Assembly: GCA_009731375.1 (NCBI GenBank)
Contig: BJOX01000165.1
Location: 248,663-293,947 of the forward strand
Direction: 5' to 3'
From: Paulinella micropora
Lineage: Eukaryota; Cercozoa; Imbricatea; Euglyphida
Length of the DNA: 45,285 nt
This document shows positions 23,756-33,683 of this stretch, in pieces (the stretch's first letter is position 1; each line of letters begins with the position of its first letter). The position numbers were made by a program, and so were the translations under genes. The notes below the pieces were generated by a model. It saw only the letters and a program-made list of their open reading frames with translations, was not told the origin of the DNA and did not search any database.

Positions 23756-24649
23756 AAAGGCTCACAATATATTAAAGGCTTCCGGTTCCAGTGCTGTTTC
23801 AAATCCAATTGAAGACATTTTTTAATTTATGAACTTAACGTATTAAAGGTCTCTTAACATCAAACCTGCGAGTCAAAGCTAAGTGCTTTCTGATGACGCA
23901 GACTCAACGCAAGTACCCTATCCTATTTTTCCTGCGTCAATCTTTTTCCTTTGTTCAGATGTAAGTGTCAGTCATCAAAAACTTCTGTCCCTACCTCGAA
24001 GTCTCCATCTTGCACCATCCCTGTATATGGTTTACACTGTTCACGCACATTGGTAAATAACAAAAGGGGGTTTCCGTTCCTGATGCTATTAACAGATTGA
24101 AAAGCTCGGTGAAAAACAGGAGATGTTTTCGGTAAGCTGCTGTTCGATGATAAGTAGTTGTTGCCCAGGAAATGAATCACATGCCACTGTCCTTTTGCCT
24201 TAGACGGTATAATTACATCTGAATATATAATGTCAGAAACAACACTCTTGCGACGAAACATAGATTTCGCAACAGTGATTGCACCTTGGCTACCGCTAGT
24301 CGGTACGAAGGGCATATTTTGTGTCCTTTTTCGTTTGCCAGACAACACATTCAATGGGCACAACACCTCGCTCTGCTTGTGCGATCGCCAACCGGAATCG
24401 TTCTTAGTATTAAAGTCGAATAACTCTTAAGACGTTGCATCGCAAGGCTCTGCTTCTGGCACTTCCTCGGGCGTACAAGGACGTAAGTACTCCACGAGGT
24501 ACATCCTGGTCCATTCTGGATCACCTGGCATGTGCAACACAAAAAGACGACCCATGTCTCACTGGGTAAGTGCAAACTGTAAGTGACCCTCGCATTGCAG
24601 AAGGAGAGTTTTCACCTTTACACAACGTCAACAAGGGGAAAATATGCTA
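23756..24649. other. Unique DNA with minus-strand ORFs of unknown nature
   Basis: The minus strand holds a 132-codon frame (24366-23968) with ordinary-looking composition (it contains SKAKGQWHVIHFLGNNYLSS) and an overlapping 74-codon frame upstream (24575-24351) ending near the same point. Together they could be a decayed gene or transposon fragment. I recognise no domain. Confidence 0.3.
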
Positions 24650-24785
24650 CAATTTCGATTATGTTTGCAAATGGCAAAGAAAGTTGTGATTCGCAAATAA
24701 ATTTGAGTATCGCACATATGTTTGTGAATCCCAAATATGTTTGCAAATTACAAATAAAGTTTTGATTCGCAAATAAGGTAGGAAA
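24650..24785. repeat. Palindromic minisatellite, array B
   Basis: Same family as at 23405 (for example GTTGTGATTCGCAAATAAAT), more degenerate, about 6 units. Confidence 0.8.
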
Positions 24786-24967
24786 ATGACTCTCCTCTCT
24801 ACATCTAAAGCAAAAGGACTCACCGAACGCACAGGTAGGAAAGTTGTACTTAGTGAAGACCTGCATAAAAGCTTCTCTGGTTCTCCTTAGATCGAAGATT
24901 GCCAGGCTCGAGTTCTGAGTTAAGTTGGGACCATTTAGGCATCTATAGAAGCAAGCACAAGTAGCTG

Positions 24968-25125
24968 TAAAAATTGTGAATCACAAAACAGTTTGCGATT
25001 CGCAACACAATTTTCGAATCGCAAACAATTACGTAATTCGCAAAATAAAATGTGAATCGCAAAGCTGTTTGTGATTCGCAACAAAATTTGTGAATCGCAA
25101 ACGGTTTTGCGATTCGCAGATAATC
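24968..25125. repeat. Palindromic minisatellite, array C
   Basis: Third array of the TTTGCGATTCGCAA family, about 8 units with alternating orientation. Confidence 0.8.
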
Positions 25126-25149
25126 ATGAATGTATATGTTCATGTTAGG

Positions 25150-25501
25150 GTGCGAGTGAGCGAGCGAGCGAGCGAGTGAGTACTAGTGAGCGAGCGAGCG
25201 AGAGAGTGAACTAATGAGTGAGTGAGTGAGCAAGCGAGCGAGTGAGTAAATTGAGACTTACCTGTATAATAATATTATGAATGATGTTATGTACGTATGT
25301 ATATATGTATCTATGTATGTATGACGTATTTATGTAATGTACAATGTGTAGGTATGCGTAGGTATGCATGTGTGTATAACGAGGCAGCTGCAGGGAGGCA
25401 GACATGCATTTTTATCGAAGCTGAAATCTGAGTTTATCTTTCCTTCAATATCCAGACGGGGGTGAAAAGCCAACACCCAGCTGCAGCATGATTAGCATGA
25501 G

Positions 25502-25550
<49 letters not shown>

Positions 25551-25555
25551 TATAC

Positions 25556-25591
<36 letters not shown>

Positions 25592-25592
25592 T
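25150..25592. repeat. GAGC/GAGT, ATGT and GA microsatellites
   Basis: (GAGC)n/(GAGT)n 25150-25252, a short ATGT-rich stretch 25280-25375, then (GA)n 25505-25592 interrupted by CTATACTAG. It marks the left edge of the virus-like element. Confidence 0.9.
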
Positions 25593-25641
25593 GCACTCAG
25601 AGGCCCTAGGTGAGGTACACCATAACCGAAAGAAGATAATT

Positions 25642-25690
25642 ACCCTTTTTCTAGGGTCATTTTCAAGAAAATGCCCTCTAGAAAAAGGGT
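25642..25690. repeat. Hairpin at left end of the virus-like element
   Basis: Near-perfect inverted repeat: ACCCTTTTTCTAGGGTCATT pairs with the complementary stretch ending CTCTAGAAAAAGGGT, with only AA between the arms. It sits at the point where DNA turns uniformly AT-rich and viral genes begin. It may be a terminal structure or a transcription terminator; no matching copy was found at the right end. Confidence 0.7.
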
Positions 25691-25802
25691 CTTTGAGTCC
25701 AAATCACCATTTTTGAACAACTAACGAAATAATAAAGAAATCAAATAGAAAACGAAAAGGAAGCAAAATTAATAATTTAGTTAATTATTACAAATATAAA
25801 AG

Positions 25803-26144
25803 ATGCCAAGCAAAAAATCAGAAGCAGACAAAGAAAACAAAACCAAAATAAAATCAATTACGATCACGATGAAACGATGTCGTTATTCATACAAGCTGAT
25901 AAAGAAATGAAAGAAGAATACAACGCATTTTCCAGAAGCGAAAGCACACAACTTGTCTGTTAATTATTTCACTAGAGAAGAAATGGTAAATAGATACAAA
26001 AAAGCGAATGACTTTTGGAGGGAGAAAGAAAAAGAGTTAGAAGAAAAACAAGCAAGAACACGAAAAGAAAATATCAAAATGTGTATATGTAGTGAAGCAT
26101 TAAGAGAACTAAATATGAGAAGGCTATACATAATATATAATTAA
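25803..26144 (+). pseudogene. Small charged protein with an in-frame TGA
   Basis: One frame of 113 codons from the ATG at 25803, interrupted by TGA at 25908-25910. The part after the stop (KKNTTHFPEAKAHNLSVNYF onward) is highly charged and helical (FWREKEKELEEKQARTRKEN). Either a single decayed gene or a short upstream peptide plus a second ORF beginning at MVN (25984). No family recognised. Confidence 0.5.
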
Positions 26145-26155
26145 TTATTTTACAT
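26139..26155 (+). promoter_or_regulatory. Candidate viral promoter motif 1
   Basis: AATTAATTATTTTACATT, about 55 bp upstream of the ATG at 26206. The same AATTAATTATTTT core recurs at 26489 and 30371, each time just upstream of an element gene. Confidence 0.45.
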
Positions 26156-26205
26156 TTATAAAAATATATTCATATTAATATAAATATTATTGTGACAGTG
26201 AGACG

Positions 26206-26394
26206 ATGCCAAGACCAAAACTATATGAAGGAGAAGCAAGACGAAAGAGAAATAACGAGAAGGCTCTCGCATACTACTACCACCACCAGGAAAGGTTGAA
26301 GGAGGAAAGAAGAGCAAAAGCATTAAAGCAAAAGCAAGAACTCAAAAGCATAGAGGAATACAAAGGAAGATACAAAAACTGGAAGACCAAATAA
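26206..26394 (+). CDS. Small basic helical protein, unknown
   Basis: 62 aa, intact. Begins MPRPKLYEGEARRKRNNEKA and is very rich in Lys, Arg and Glu with heptad-like spacing through residues 25-55, so probably a basic coiled coil or a DNA-binding peptide. It lies alone between two copies of the AATTAATTATTTT motif. No family recognised. Confidence 0.6.
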   Translation: MPRPKLYEGEARRKRNNEKALAYYYHHQERLKEERRAKALKQKQELKSIEEYKGRYKNWKTK

Positions 26395-26486
26395 GTAAAA
26401 TAACGATTTAATTTCCTATAATTTTTTTTCCTGGTAAAAATATTTTTCATCTAAAGATATATAACCCATATAGTAACGGTAAAAAG

Positions 26487-26503
26487 ATTAATTAATTATT
26501 TTT
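26487..26503 (+). promoter_or_regulatory. Candidate viral promoter motif 2
   Basis: ATTAATTAATTATTTTTGG, about 40 bp upstream of the ATG at 26543 that opens the polymerase region, with TATATATA between. Confidence 0.45.
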
Positions 26504-26542
26504 GGAAAAAGTATCTTACCTTATATATACATTAATTGTAAA

Positions 26543-29500
26543 ATGTCCAAACCACCTCTACCACCCAGACCAAACAAGCAATATGTTCAACTCCTTCAGA
26601 CTAAGGCCAATCTCAAGAAGACTAAAACGAGAGAGAGCAGACCTTTTATTCTCCAACTTCGTAGCAAGAAGAATGTGCTTAAAGAGACGAAGACCCGAGA
26701 AGCGAAGCAAAGAGAATTCAAGGCATCACCCTTTGAAGTCAAAAGGGATAATCAGTTGAACTCTCTAACATACAAGTTTAAAGATTTAGATATCAACTTC
26801 TACGACACCAATGAACCGGAAGATAAAGTATTGATACCAGCTATCTGAGATGCCAGAAGAGAAGGTATGACGAGTAATGCGGATGTCCATATATCCATAA
26901 CATACTCTACAGCACCGGCTAAATTGAAAAATACGATAGATATCTAAAAAAGAAAAGTTTTAATTCATTCTTGCTTCGTGAATACGATACTAAATTTATG
27001 GATGCTCTAAACGAGTATAACATAAACAATGTGGAAGCGAGAGAGTGGATATGAAAGATATATACAGTATGCTGTGATAACCATAATCCAAGAGAACGGC
27101 GGAGGATGCTACAACGGAAAAATTGAAAAGAGAACTAAGGTTGAAGAAGGCAAAAGGATATCACTACCAAGCAAAAACAACAACTGCTTATTCTTCTTAT
27201 GTAAGGATATACTAGATATTAATCCACTCAACAGGAAGAGATGCAATGATGTTAGAACCGACTTCAAACTAGACCCAGACACCTTTATACCTTTCTCAAT
27301 AGCAGTTGAAATCTTAAACAAATACATAAAACAAGGGAAAACGTATGAAATCACAAATGCGATAACTATGGAAACAGTCAGAACTAACCAAGACGGAGAA
27401 GAACCAGACAAACTGATTTTTCTAGATGACGGGCATTATTATGGATTAATTAAGGAATTTAAGAAGCGGTGTGAAGACTGCTTAAAATTATACCTAAAGA
27501 AACATACCTGTAGCCTTAATAAGAAAAGGTATGCGGACATCAATTTGAAAAAGAACGGCATAAGACACCTAATAACCAAGTTCCATCCCGAAGAAAAAAT
27601 AAACAACGATCAAGTCCTTCATTACGACTTGGAGACATTTAAAACTAGGGAAATAGCGGATGGCTATGATATTCATAAATGCTACATAGTCGGATATACT
27701 CAGGGTGGTGACGGCTTTCAATACATAGCGGGAGAGAATTGTATTAACTTATTCATAGACGAGCTAATTAAACGATGCGAGCTTATGAAAGAAGGATGGC
27801 AACCAAAGCAAGTTGAAACAAAGCGAAAGCCTAAGAAGAATAAGAAGGAAGAAAAACCGCCGGTCCTATATGTTAATGGGTTTAACGGGACGAACTTTGA
27901 CCACTACTTCATTAAGCAGGCACTCCTTAAAAGGGGCATCACACCCAAAGCATCAAAAATTAATAACGGCTCTATCATCTGTCTTGAGTTTGAAAATGTT
28001 GAGATGTGGGACTTTAAGAAGCATCCTCAAGGAAGTCTCAAAGCAAATCTTGAAAGTATGGGCTCTAATTCTCAAGGGCGACTTTGACCACGACCAAGAA
28101 AAAAGATGGGAAGATATGGACGACCAGATGAGGCAGGATTGTTTGACCTACCTAAGGAATGATGTTATGGGATTAAAAGAACTATATGATAAGTTAAATA
28201 CAGAAATATTTACTAATCATAAAGTTAATCTAACATCCTACATTTCAACTTCCAGTCTGGCTTTCAACATATGGAAGAAATATGTAGACGGCAAATACGA
28301 GGTGAGACGTCCAACAGTGGAGCAGGAAAGAGCATTTAGAAAAGCCATTATCGGTGGCAGGACTTATCCATCTAAGAAGCGATTTACCTCAAGCCAGTTT
28401 GAACAGTATATGAAGAAAGAAATCAGTTATGACGAACTCGTGGATTACCTCGTAGATGCTGATGTCGTCTCTTTGTATCCATCCGCGATGTTGAATGAAT
28501 TTATGGTGGGTGATATTAAGGAAACAATCGGTCCGTTTGACCAGCACCACCTTCAAATCGGCATCTATAATCTTGATTACATTTCACCAAAAAATCTACT
28601 ACACCCCAGAATTGGACAGCGAGACCATATGGATTCTCTTAAATGGAGACTGACGGATATGAAAGACCAATGGCTAACGAGTGTAGATATTGAGGATATG
28701 GTTAAAGAAGGTTATGAGGTAAGAATCCACAAAGGATATTATTCAGAAAAAAGTGCGACCGTTTTCAAAGACTACATAGACGATATGTTCAAGGCAAAGG
28801 ATAATGCGGTGAAAGGAAGCCCGCAGTATCTAGTCGCTAAACTATTTATGAATAGCCTATACGGTAAGATGATACAGAGACCAATTCCTTCTAAATCAAC
28901 TTACATACGAAGCAATCAAGAGTATTGGGATTTTTGGAGCAGTAATCACATAACCGATATCATTGAATTCACAGACCAAGAAGGAAAACCCATGTGGCAG
29001 ATCACAGGTTTACCCCGCAATCTAATCTTGTTAGAAAGTAGCATAACCAAACCTTCACACTATGGGGCATTCATTCTATCATATAGCCGTCGCATTATGT
29101 TTGACTACATTAAAGAAGCCAACCCCGACAGAAGTATTGAAGATGACTTTTACTACACAGACACTGACAGCTTACATATTCACGCGAGATGTGCGAAAAA
29201 AAATTAAGAGGTTGGGAGATAAGAAATTACTTCTAATTCATACAGTTTAGGTGCTATCCATATTCCTTTTATTATTTTACACCCATCTCCTATGTCGTCT
29301 CCAATACGACGAAAGATGCTTTTACTGAGGGTATGACGAAGGCGGACCTAAAACTTATTAAAGATGGAGTTCATATTATAACCACGAATGGTATGAAAAG
29401 ATATTTTCATTTCAGAGGTAAGGGGCTTGACCCTAAGAAATTAAACCCTTTTATATTCAGAAAGATGGATGAGGGTGGTAGCATTGAAAACATCCAAGAC

Positions 29501-29670
29501 TTCCAAATGAAGAAAATCCATTTGAACAGAAACAGCAAACAACAACAAGTCCCACACTTTAGCATTATACATATTTCAAATGTTAAAAAACAAGTTAATG
29601 AGAACAAGTGGGTCGTGAGTTTATTAACGACAACGACAGCATCCCGCTCGGTTTTCAAATCAAAAATTAA
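26543..29670 (+). pseudogene. Protein-primed family B DNA polymerase (pPolB), disrupted
   Basis: The main replication enzyme of Polinton-like viruses and virophages: 3'-5' exonuclease plus polymerase. Pieces in order: N-terminal segment 26543-26848 ending at TGA, a bit in another frame to 27054, then 27029-28087 with zinc-like CEDC...HTC near 27470-27515, exo I YDLETF (about 27625) and exo II NGFNGTNFDHY (about 27875). A frameshift near 28050 leads to 29207 with exo III YLRNDVMGLKEL, motif A DADVVSLYPS (about 28460), motif B KLFMNSLYGK (about 28840) and motif C YYTDTDS (about 29155). After motif C the sequence is disturbed by an apparent inversion (about 29236-29306). The rest runs 29309-29608 and then in another frame to TAA at 29670. 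All catalytic motifs are present, but the gene cannot give one protein as assembled. Confidence 0.9.
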
Positions 29671-29676
29671 ATTAGA

Positions 29677-30363
29677 TTAACCTTTTTTTTTGCTTTTACC
29701 TTTGAAGCTCCTAATCGTATGAATTCCTTTTTTTGGTTTGACTAACTTAGTATTTACCGCCGTCGCCCCTAACAATGAAACGGGGTCTAATGCGGTTCGG
29801 TAGTTCGTGGTTAGCTTCGCAGTCTTAGCCCTTTTACCTTTCGGATTTACCCTTGTAGCTACTCGGTCAATCACTCCCTCAATTAGGTCCCTTGTGCTAC
29901 TGCCTTTGTTGTATGTGGTAGCCCTCACCCCCGTCTGTCGGCTTAAGTCTTTTGCTATTGTGCCACCTAGTGAATGACCCGTCAGCTCTACATTATCCTT
30001 ACCATATTTTTTATGACTTCATTAACGAGCTTTTGTTCTTCTTTATATCTCGGTGTTCTTTTCAATACTCCCTTTACCAATGCGACATCTGTGAGTAAGT
30101 CTCGCTTATCCGCAGATCCTCTAAATGCCACAATCGCCTTACCATCTTTTTCATATACGGTTGATTTTTCTTTGCTGGCGACTGGTTTCCATCCGTCAGC
30201 CCCTTTTCGTTCTGACTGCGACAAACAAATAGACATCCTCTGACAACTTCGCACTGCCTCCCTTCTGCTTTCTGTATTCCTTACCAGCTTTTTTCAATGC
30301 CTCCTTGTAGCTTATGTTATGCTTAGCGGAGTAAGCCTTAACGAAGACAATCCACTCACTCAT
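29677..30363 (-). pseudogene. Class 3 lipase-like protein, frameshifted
   Basis: The start MSEWIVFVKAYSAKHNISYK is a motif common in proteins of large DNA viruses and Polinton-like viruses. The frame then ends at TGA near 30198; a second frame (about 30230-29988) has IVAFRGSADKRDLLTD; a third (to 29677) has the nucleophile elbow GHSLGG (about 29975), a likely catalytic Asp in YRTALDPVSLLG, and a possible His near the C-terminus (GIHTIRSF). The likely role is hydrolysis of membrane lipids during entry or exit. At least two frameshifts make it non-functional as assembled. It is divergent from the small gene at 30420 and shares the intergenic AATTAATTATTTT motif. Confidence 0.85.
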
Positions 30364-30419
30364 TCTATATAATTAATTATTTTTTATTTTTTATATTACC
30401 CTACTATATACACCCTACT
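30364..30419. promoter_or_regulatory. Shared intergenic region with promoter motif 3
   Basis: 56-bp AT-rich region between divergent genes. It contains AATTAATTATTTTTTATTTT (30371-30390), whose core AATTAATT is palindromic and could serve both directions. Confidence 0.5.
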
Positions 30420-30678
30420 ATGTCCACCCTCACAAGACTGTGCGAGAAGTTTGAAAAACTCTCAATTGAAAACAAAAATAAATCATTTTTCTCTCACCGA
30501 TGTTCAAAAGGTAATCAACGAAGAAATTCAAGCTATTGAAGAAAGAAAAGCCTCTCAACCGAAAGACACTTTTCATTTTGGTAAATACAAAGGGAAAAAA
30601 ATAGAAGATATCGCAAAGATTGATAAGCCATATATTGAATGGTTAGTTCGTCAGCCGTGGTATAGAAATACGGATTGA
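30420..30678 (+). pseudogene. Small protein with DUF3820-like C-terminus, one frameshift
   Basis: The ATG at 30420 opens MSTLTRLCEKFEKLSIENKN; near 30490, at a TTTTT run, the frame must shift to reach the conserved part, FHFGKYKGKKIEDIAKIDKP YIEWL. This short motif is found at the end of exonuclease X-like and DUF3820 proteins of phages and large viruses, where it is thought to act with nucleic acids. The frameshift at a homopolymer could also be a sequencing error. Confidence 0.65.
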
Positions 30679-30707
30679 AGAAGTATTTGTAAATTATTTG
30701 TATTTTT

Positions 30708-31220
30708 TTAATACAAGTGATTTAATTCATTATGACATTGTATCACCCATTTTAAATGATATGTAGAATGTCTATGTCTTTTTCTATGAGAATGAACAAT
30801 CTTTCTTCCGCAAAGGCATTCAACTTTTTTTAAATTATGAGCTCTTAATCTCTCCTTATGAATTTCTTTGTATTGTTTATTATATTCTTTTTTATTCTGA
30901 TTACACGGGACGGTGATACCAGTTTTAAAATCATCGTTTAAAAACTTTGTGTGTCTTATCCAGTATCCTTCTCTCTGTTCTAATTCAAGGTGGCTATCAC
31001 AAGGGAAAGCTTCAATCAATTCAATCCTATAGTCATTCCTTTCTATAATTGAATATGAATATGTGTAATTTGTTTGTCCTTCCTTATATCGCTTAAAATT
31101 ATGTGTGTGAGATTTAACTCTCTGCTCTAATGTTTTAATCGTGCTTCCGATATACACCTCACCAGTCTAATTACAGATAAGTTTGTAGATTTTTCCATTC
31201 TGATATTTGTTGTAGTTCAT
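30708..31220 (-). pseudogene. GIY-YIG endonuclease with in-frame TAG
   Basis: Frame from the ATG at 31220. The first motif is KIYKL, then an in-frame TAG in ICN-stop-TGE, then VYIGSTIKTLEQRVKSH. A Glu in the ELEQREGYWI helix suits the metal-binding residue of the GIY-YIG fold. The C-terminal part has CLCGRKI...HRKRH, perhaps a zinc or DNA-binding finger. Such enzymes are often homing nucleases or help genome processing in viruses. Only the stop codon breaks it; the ORF downstream (31157-30708) is 149 codons. Confidence 0.85.
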
Positions 31221-31278
31221 TTTATATAATGGTTGGAGTTTATCTTTAATATAAAATTACTCCATCCATCCATCCATT

Positions 31279-31767
31279 TTAGTGATCTTCTACGAAATTA
31301 ACTAGAACACTTGCATTTCCTCCATTATTGGGAGTTGATACAGACTTTTGTAAAAATGTTAGATTTTCACCCGGAGAGAGTTGTGTGTCGTAAGTTCGCA
31401 GGTCAATAAGCTGGCTAGAAGTAGCATTAACATAAAGTTCAAGAATGACATCCGCTATAACAGCAGCACCGAGGGCAGTCGCACTGGTGTCCTTTGATAC
31501 GATTGAAGTTTTGGAATCAATATCCGCGAAGTTCTCCGCCGTAAGTGCTCCACTCGTTTTCACAATTCGCACTATGTTAACCTTACTGTCTTCGTTTGAT
31601 ATGCTCACGAGAGATGGATAAACAATTGAATAATTGGTCGGACCAGCATTAAAAGTTATTTTATTTTTCATGCTAATAATCGGACTTTCCGTTGCGCTCG
31701 CTGGCTCACTTCCTTCCGCTTCGTTTGATATGCTAGAATTAATAGTGTTAGTGCCCTCAATAAACAT
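31279..31767 (-). CDS. Putative minor virion protein
   Basis: 162 aa from MFIEGTNTINSSISNEAEGS (chosen over an upstream ATG because that leader looks non-coding). Rich in Thr, Ser and short hydrophobic strands with few charges (ITFNAGPTNYSIVYPSLVSI), as in beta-sandwich capsid or penton proteins. It lies directly downstream of capsid-region genes. Role inferred from composition and position only; no family motif recognised. Confidence 0.5.
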   Translation of the reverse strand: MFIEGTNTINSSISNEAEGSEPASATESPIISMKNKITFNAGPTNYSIVYPSLVSISNEDSKVNIVRIVKTSGALTAENFADIDSKTSIVSKDTSATALGAAVIADVILELYVNATSSQLIDLRTYDTQLSPGENLTFLQKSVSTPNNGGNASVLVNFVEDH

Positions 31768-31863
31768 ACTACAACACTGTTTGAATATTACCCCTATAAC
31801 CATATATATTATAAACTAACCTATGCCGATATATGAATAGTAGTCTTTCGTTTCATCAGTAGT

Positions 31864-32208
31864 CTATAAAGCAGTAAATCGTGTTAGAACTCCCATACCA
31901 GTTCTGTATTTAATTTTTTTTTTTTTGCTTACCATTACAGCATTCGCGGTAGTCTTCACATCTGTTTTAAGTTCAGCCATATTCGCATTAAATGAAATGG
32001 ACGAATCAGTTTGAGTTAATGTCCATATCCGTGTATTAACTGTGTATAGGAAAATCTCTTGTAGGACTGGTGTTAATTGGCTGACCAATGCTTCGCCGAA
32101 AGCTGTTTTCATACTATTGGTTTCAACATTGCCATCGTAGCCGACCTTGATATTGATGAAGTCTCCTTTCGGATTTTGTGCTATCAAATTTCGTTGGTGA
32201 GTGGTCAT
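31864..32208 (-). CDS. Putative virion-associated protein
   Basis: 114 aa, MTTHQRNLIAQNPKGDFINI at the start, ending at TAG; the same frame continues with a short coherent tail (TTDETKDYYSYIGIG) to a second TAG. A poly-A run (KKKK) lies before the tail. Located between the capsid fragment and the 162-aa protein. No domain recognised; composition suggests a structural protein. Confidence 0.5.
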   Translation of the reverse strand: MTTHQRNLIAQNPKGDFINIKVGYDGNVETNSMKTAFGEALVSQLTPVLQEIFLYTVNTRIWTLTQTDSSISFNANMAELKTDVKTTANAVMVSKKKKIKYRTGMGVLTRFTAL

Positions 32209-32281
32209 TCCTCCAAATGTACATAATATTGTAAGAAAAAAATAAATCTAAATTTTTTAAATATTACTTCCGCGGTGGGGG

Positions 32282-32900
32282 TTACGAGATGGTAATCATA
32301 TTTGCCTTAACTTGAACCTCTCGCTGAGTTATTGCCACGGTGTAATGGTTGAAGGCAGCATTCGCTGTGGTCGCAATGAATTCCCATCGTCGCTCAGTAT
32401 CAAGGCTTAAACCACTGATTTCATTTTGGTCCTTGATTGCTCCATAGCGGGCGGGTATCATCCCAAGTATCAACCCAGAGCCAGTTGTATTTATATACAT
32501 CGTTATTCAACAGGGCTGAACCATCAATCTTCGGTCTGAGATACATATAGTCTTCTTCGCTCGCATCATCAATGTTGAAATCTTGATGGCGGGCACCATC
32601 CAGAGTAATGTAAAAATTAACAACCTTAGCGGCAGCACGGTTATCGTTGTCATACGCTGTGTTCTTCTTTTCTTCGTTGTTACAAACAGAGTGATAAATC
32701 TTCTTCAAACGGCGACCGTGGCCTCTGTCAAATCGCATAATAATATTTTGGGTTGTGCTTGCGGGTGTAGTATTCTTGTAAACATAGGGATAATCAATAT
32801 TGAAGCTCATACCTTCGGAGCTAGCAATCTTCTGCTGGATTGATTGAATGACATCGGGGTTTGTCTCAACAGCAAGAAACAAGGCAAGATTGGTGACATC
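32282..32900 (-). pseudogene. Major capsid protein, C-terminal half only, frameshifted
   Basis: The first frame (to 32421) contains NIIMRFDRGHGRRLKKIYHS, NTAYDNDN, VVNFYITLDG and YKYNWLWVDTWDD; the second (to 32282) contains EISGLSLDTERRWEFIATTA and NHYTVAITQREVQVK. The order and spacing match the second jelly roll of capsid proteins of Polinton-like viruses as I know them. A capsid of this class is usually about 500-600 aa; here only about 220 aa remain, and the upstream sequence is a coiled-coil protein in another frame. So the N-terminal half is missing and there is one frameshift near 32460. Would build the icosahedral shell. Confidence 0.75.
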
Positions 32901-33640
32901 GGCTGTTTGGTCTTCACATCCGCTTCCATAGCTTGCCTGTCTGCTTGAATCGCTTGCTGTCTTAACTCATCCTGTCGTTGTTTTGCTTCATCACTCCTTC
33001 TTTTAACTTCGTCTGCTAATGCTTGGACTTCTTCTTCTATCAAAACATACTGTCTTCCCGTTCTTTCCCTTCCTTTTATTTCTCTTCTTTTTAATTCACC
33101 TTTCGCTTCATTCATCGCTATTGCTCTTTCAAGTAAAGCATCATTAATCGCATTTTGGGTTTTTATTTCTCTGTCAATATCAGCCATTCTTTGAGCTTGA
33201 GCTGCTTCAGTCTGTATGAGTGCGAGTTCATTTCTTTTCGTTTCGGCTTCTCGCTCTTCTATTTTCTTTTGTTGTTCTTTTGCTTCTTTGTCTTCCTTTT
33301 CTAGCTCGCGTATTTGCTCATACTTTTCCAGTCTGAGTTTATCTAGCTGATTATTTACCTGATTGCGGTTCTCGTGCTCAAGACGGTTGAATTCGGACTT
33401 AATTACTTTCTCGCGGGTTTTTGGCTTGGTAGGGGCAGTCTTCCCCATATACTTTAAAAACAGTTTAACGATTTGAAGTGTTGACAGGTCATTCGTTTTC
33501 TTTCCAAAGTTTAGATATGCTCGTTTACCTTTTACTTTAATATACGGCCGACAATCTTTGGTTCTGTATATCCTCGGCGGTCGTTGTTTAAGTTTCTTCT
33601 TGTCTTCATTCGCACCTCCGTTTTTTGGTGAAGGTTCGTA
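32807..33640 (-). CDS. Long coiled-coil protein, joined to the capsid fragment
   Basis: Open from about 33640 (after a stop); the first ATG is at 33448. The part before the ATG reads sensibly (RPYIKVKGKRAYLNFGKK), so the true start may be lost. Residues about 10-175 after the ATG are almost continuous Lys/Glu/Arg/Gln heptads, a long coiled coil. The last about 25 codons run out of frame over the beginning of the capsid fragment, so the natural C-terminus is unclear. A similar coiled-coil gene is often seen near capsid genes in these elements, possibly as a scaffold (inference). Confidence 0.55.
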   Translation of the reverse strand, partial: YEPSPKNGGANEDKKKLKQRPPRIYRTKDCRPYIKVKGKRAYLNFGKKTNDLSTLQIVKLFLKYMGKTAPTKPKTREKVIKSEFNRLEHENRNQVNNQLDKLRLEKYEQIRELEKEDKEAKEQQKKIEEREAETKRNELALIQTEAAQAQRMADIDREIKTQNAINDALLERAIAMNEAKGELKRREIKGRERTGRQYVLIEEEVQALADEVKRRSDEAKQRQDELRQQAIQADRQAMEADVKTKQPMSPILPCFLLLRQTPMSFNQSSRRLLAPKV

Positions 33641-33683
33641 TATTGTTAGTGAAAAAAATTAATATAAGATTTTACATTGAAGG

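Noticed and set aside
23405-25125. Possible CRISPR array
   Set aside because: No constant repeat length or unique spacers; units are adjacent, variable and in both orientations, in a eukaryotic context.
25803-31220. Alternative genetic code with TGA or TAG read as an amino acid
   Set aside because: The same genes also contain frameshifts, and TGA and TAG serve as plausible ends of other genes in the element, so decay is simpler.
31634-31819. Plus-strand ORFs opposite viral genes (also near 34388, 34727, 35247 and 36822)
   Set aside because: Shadows of the minus-strand viral genes.
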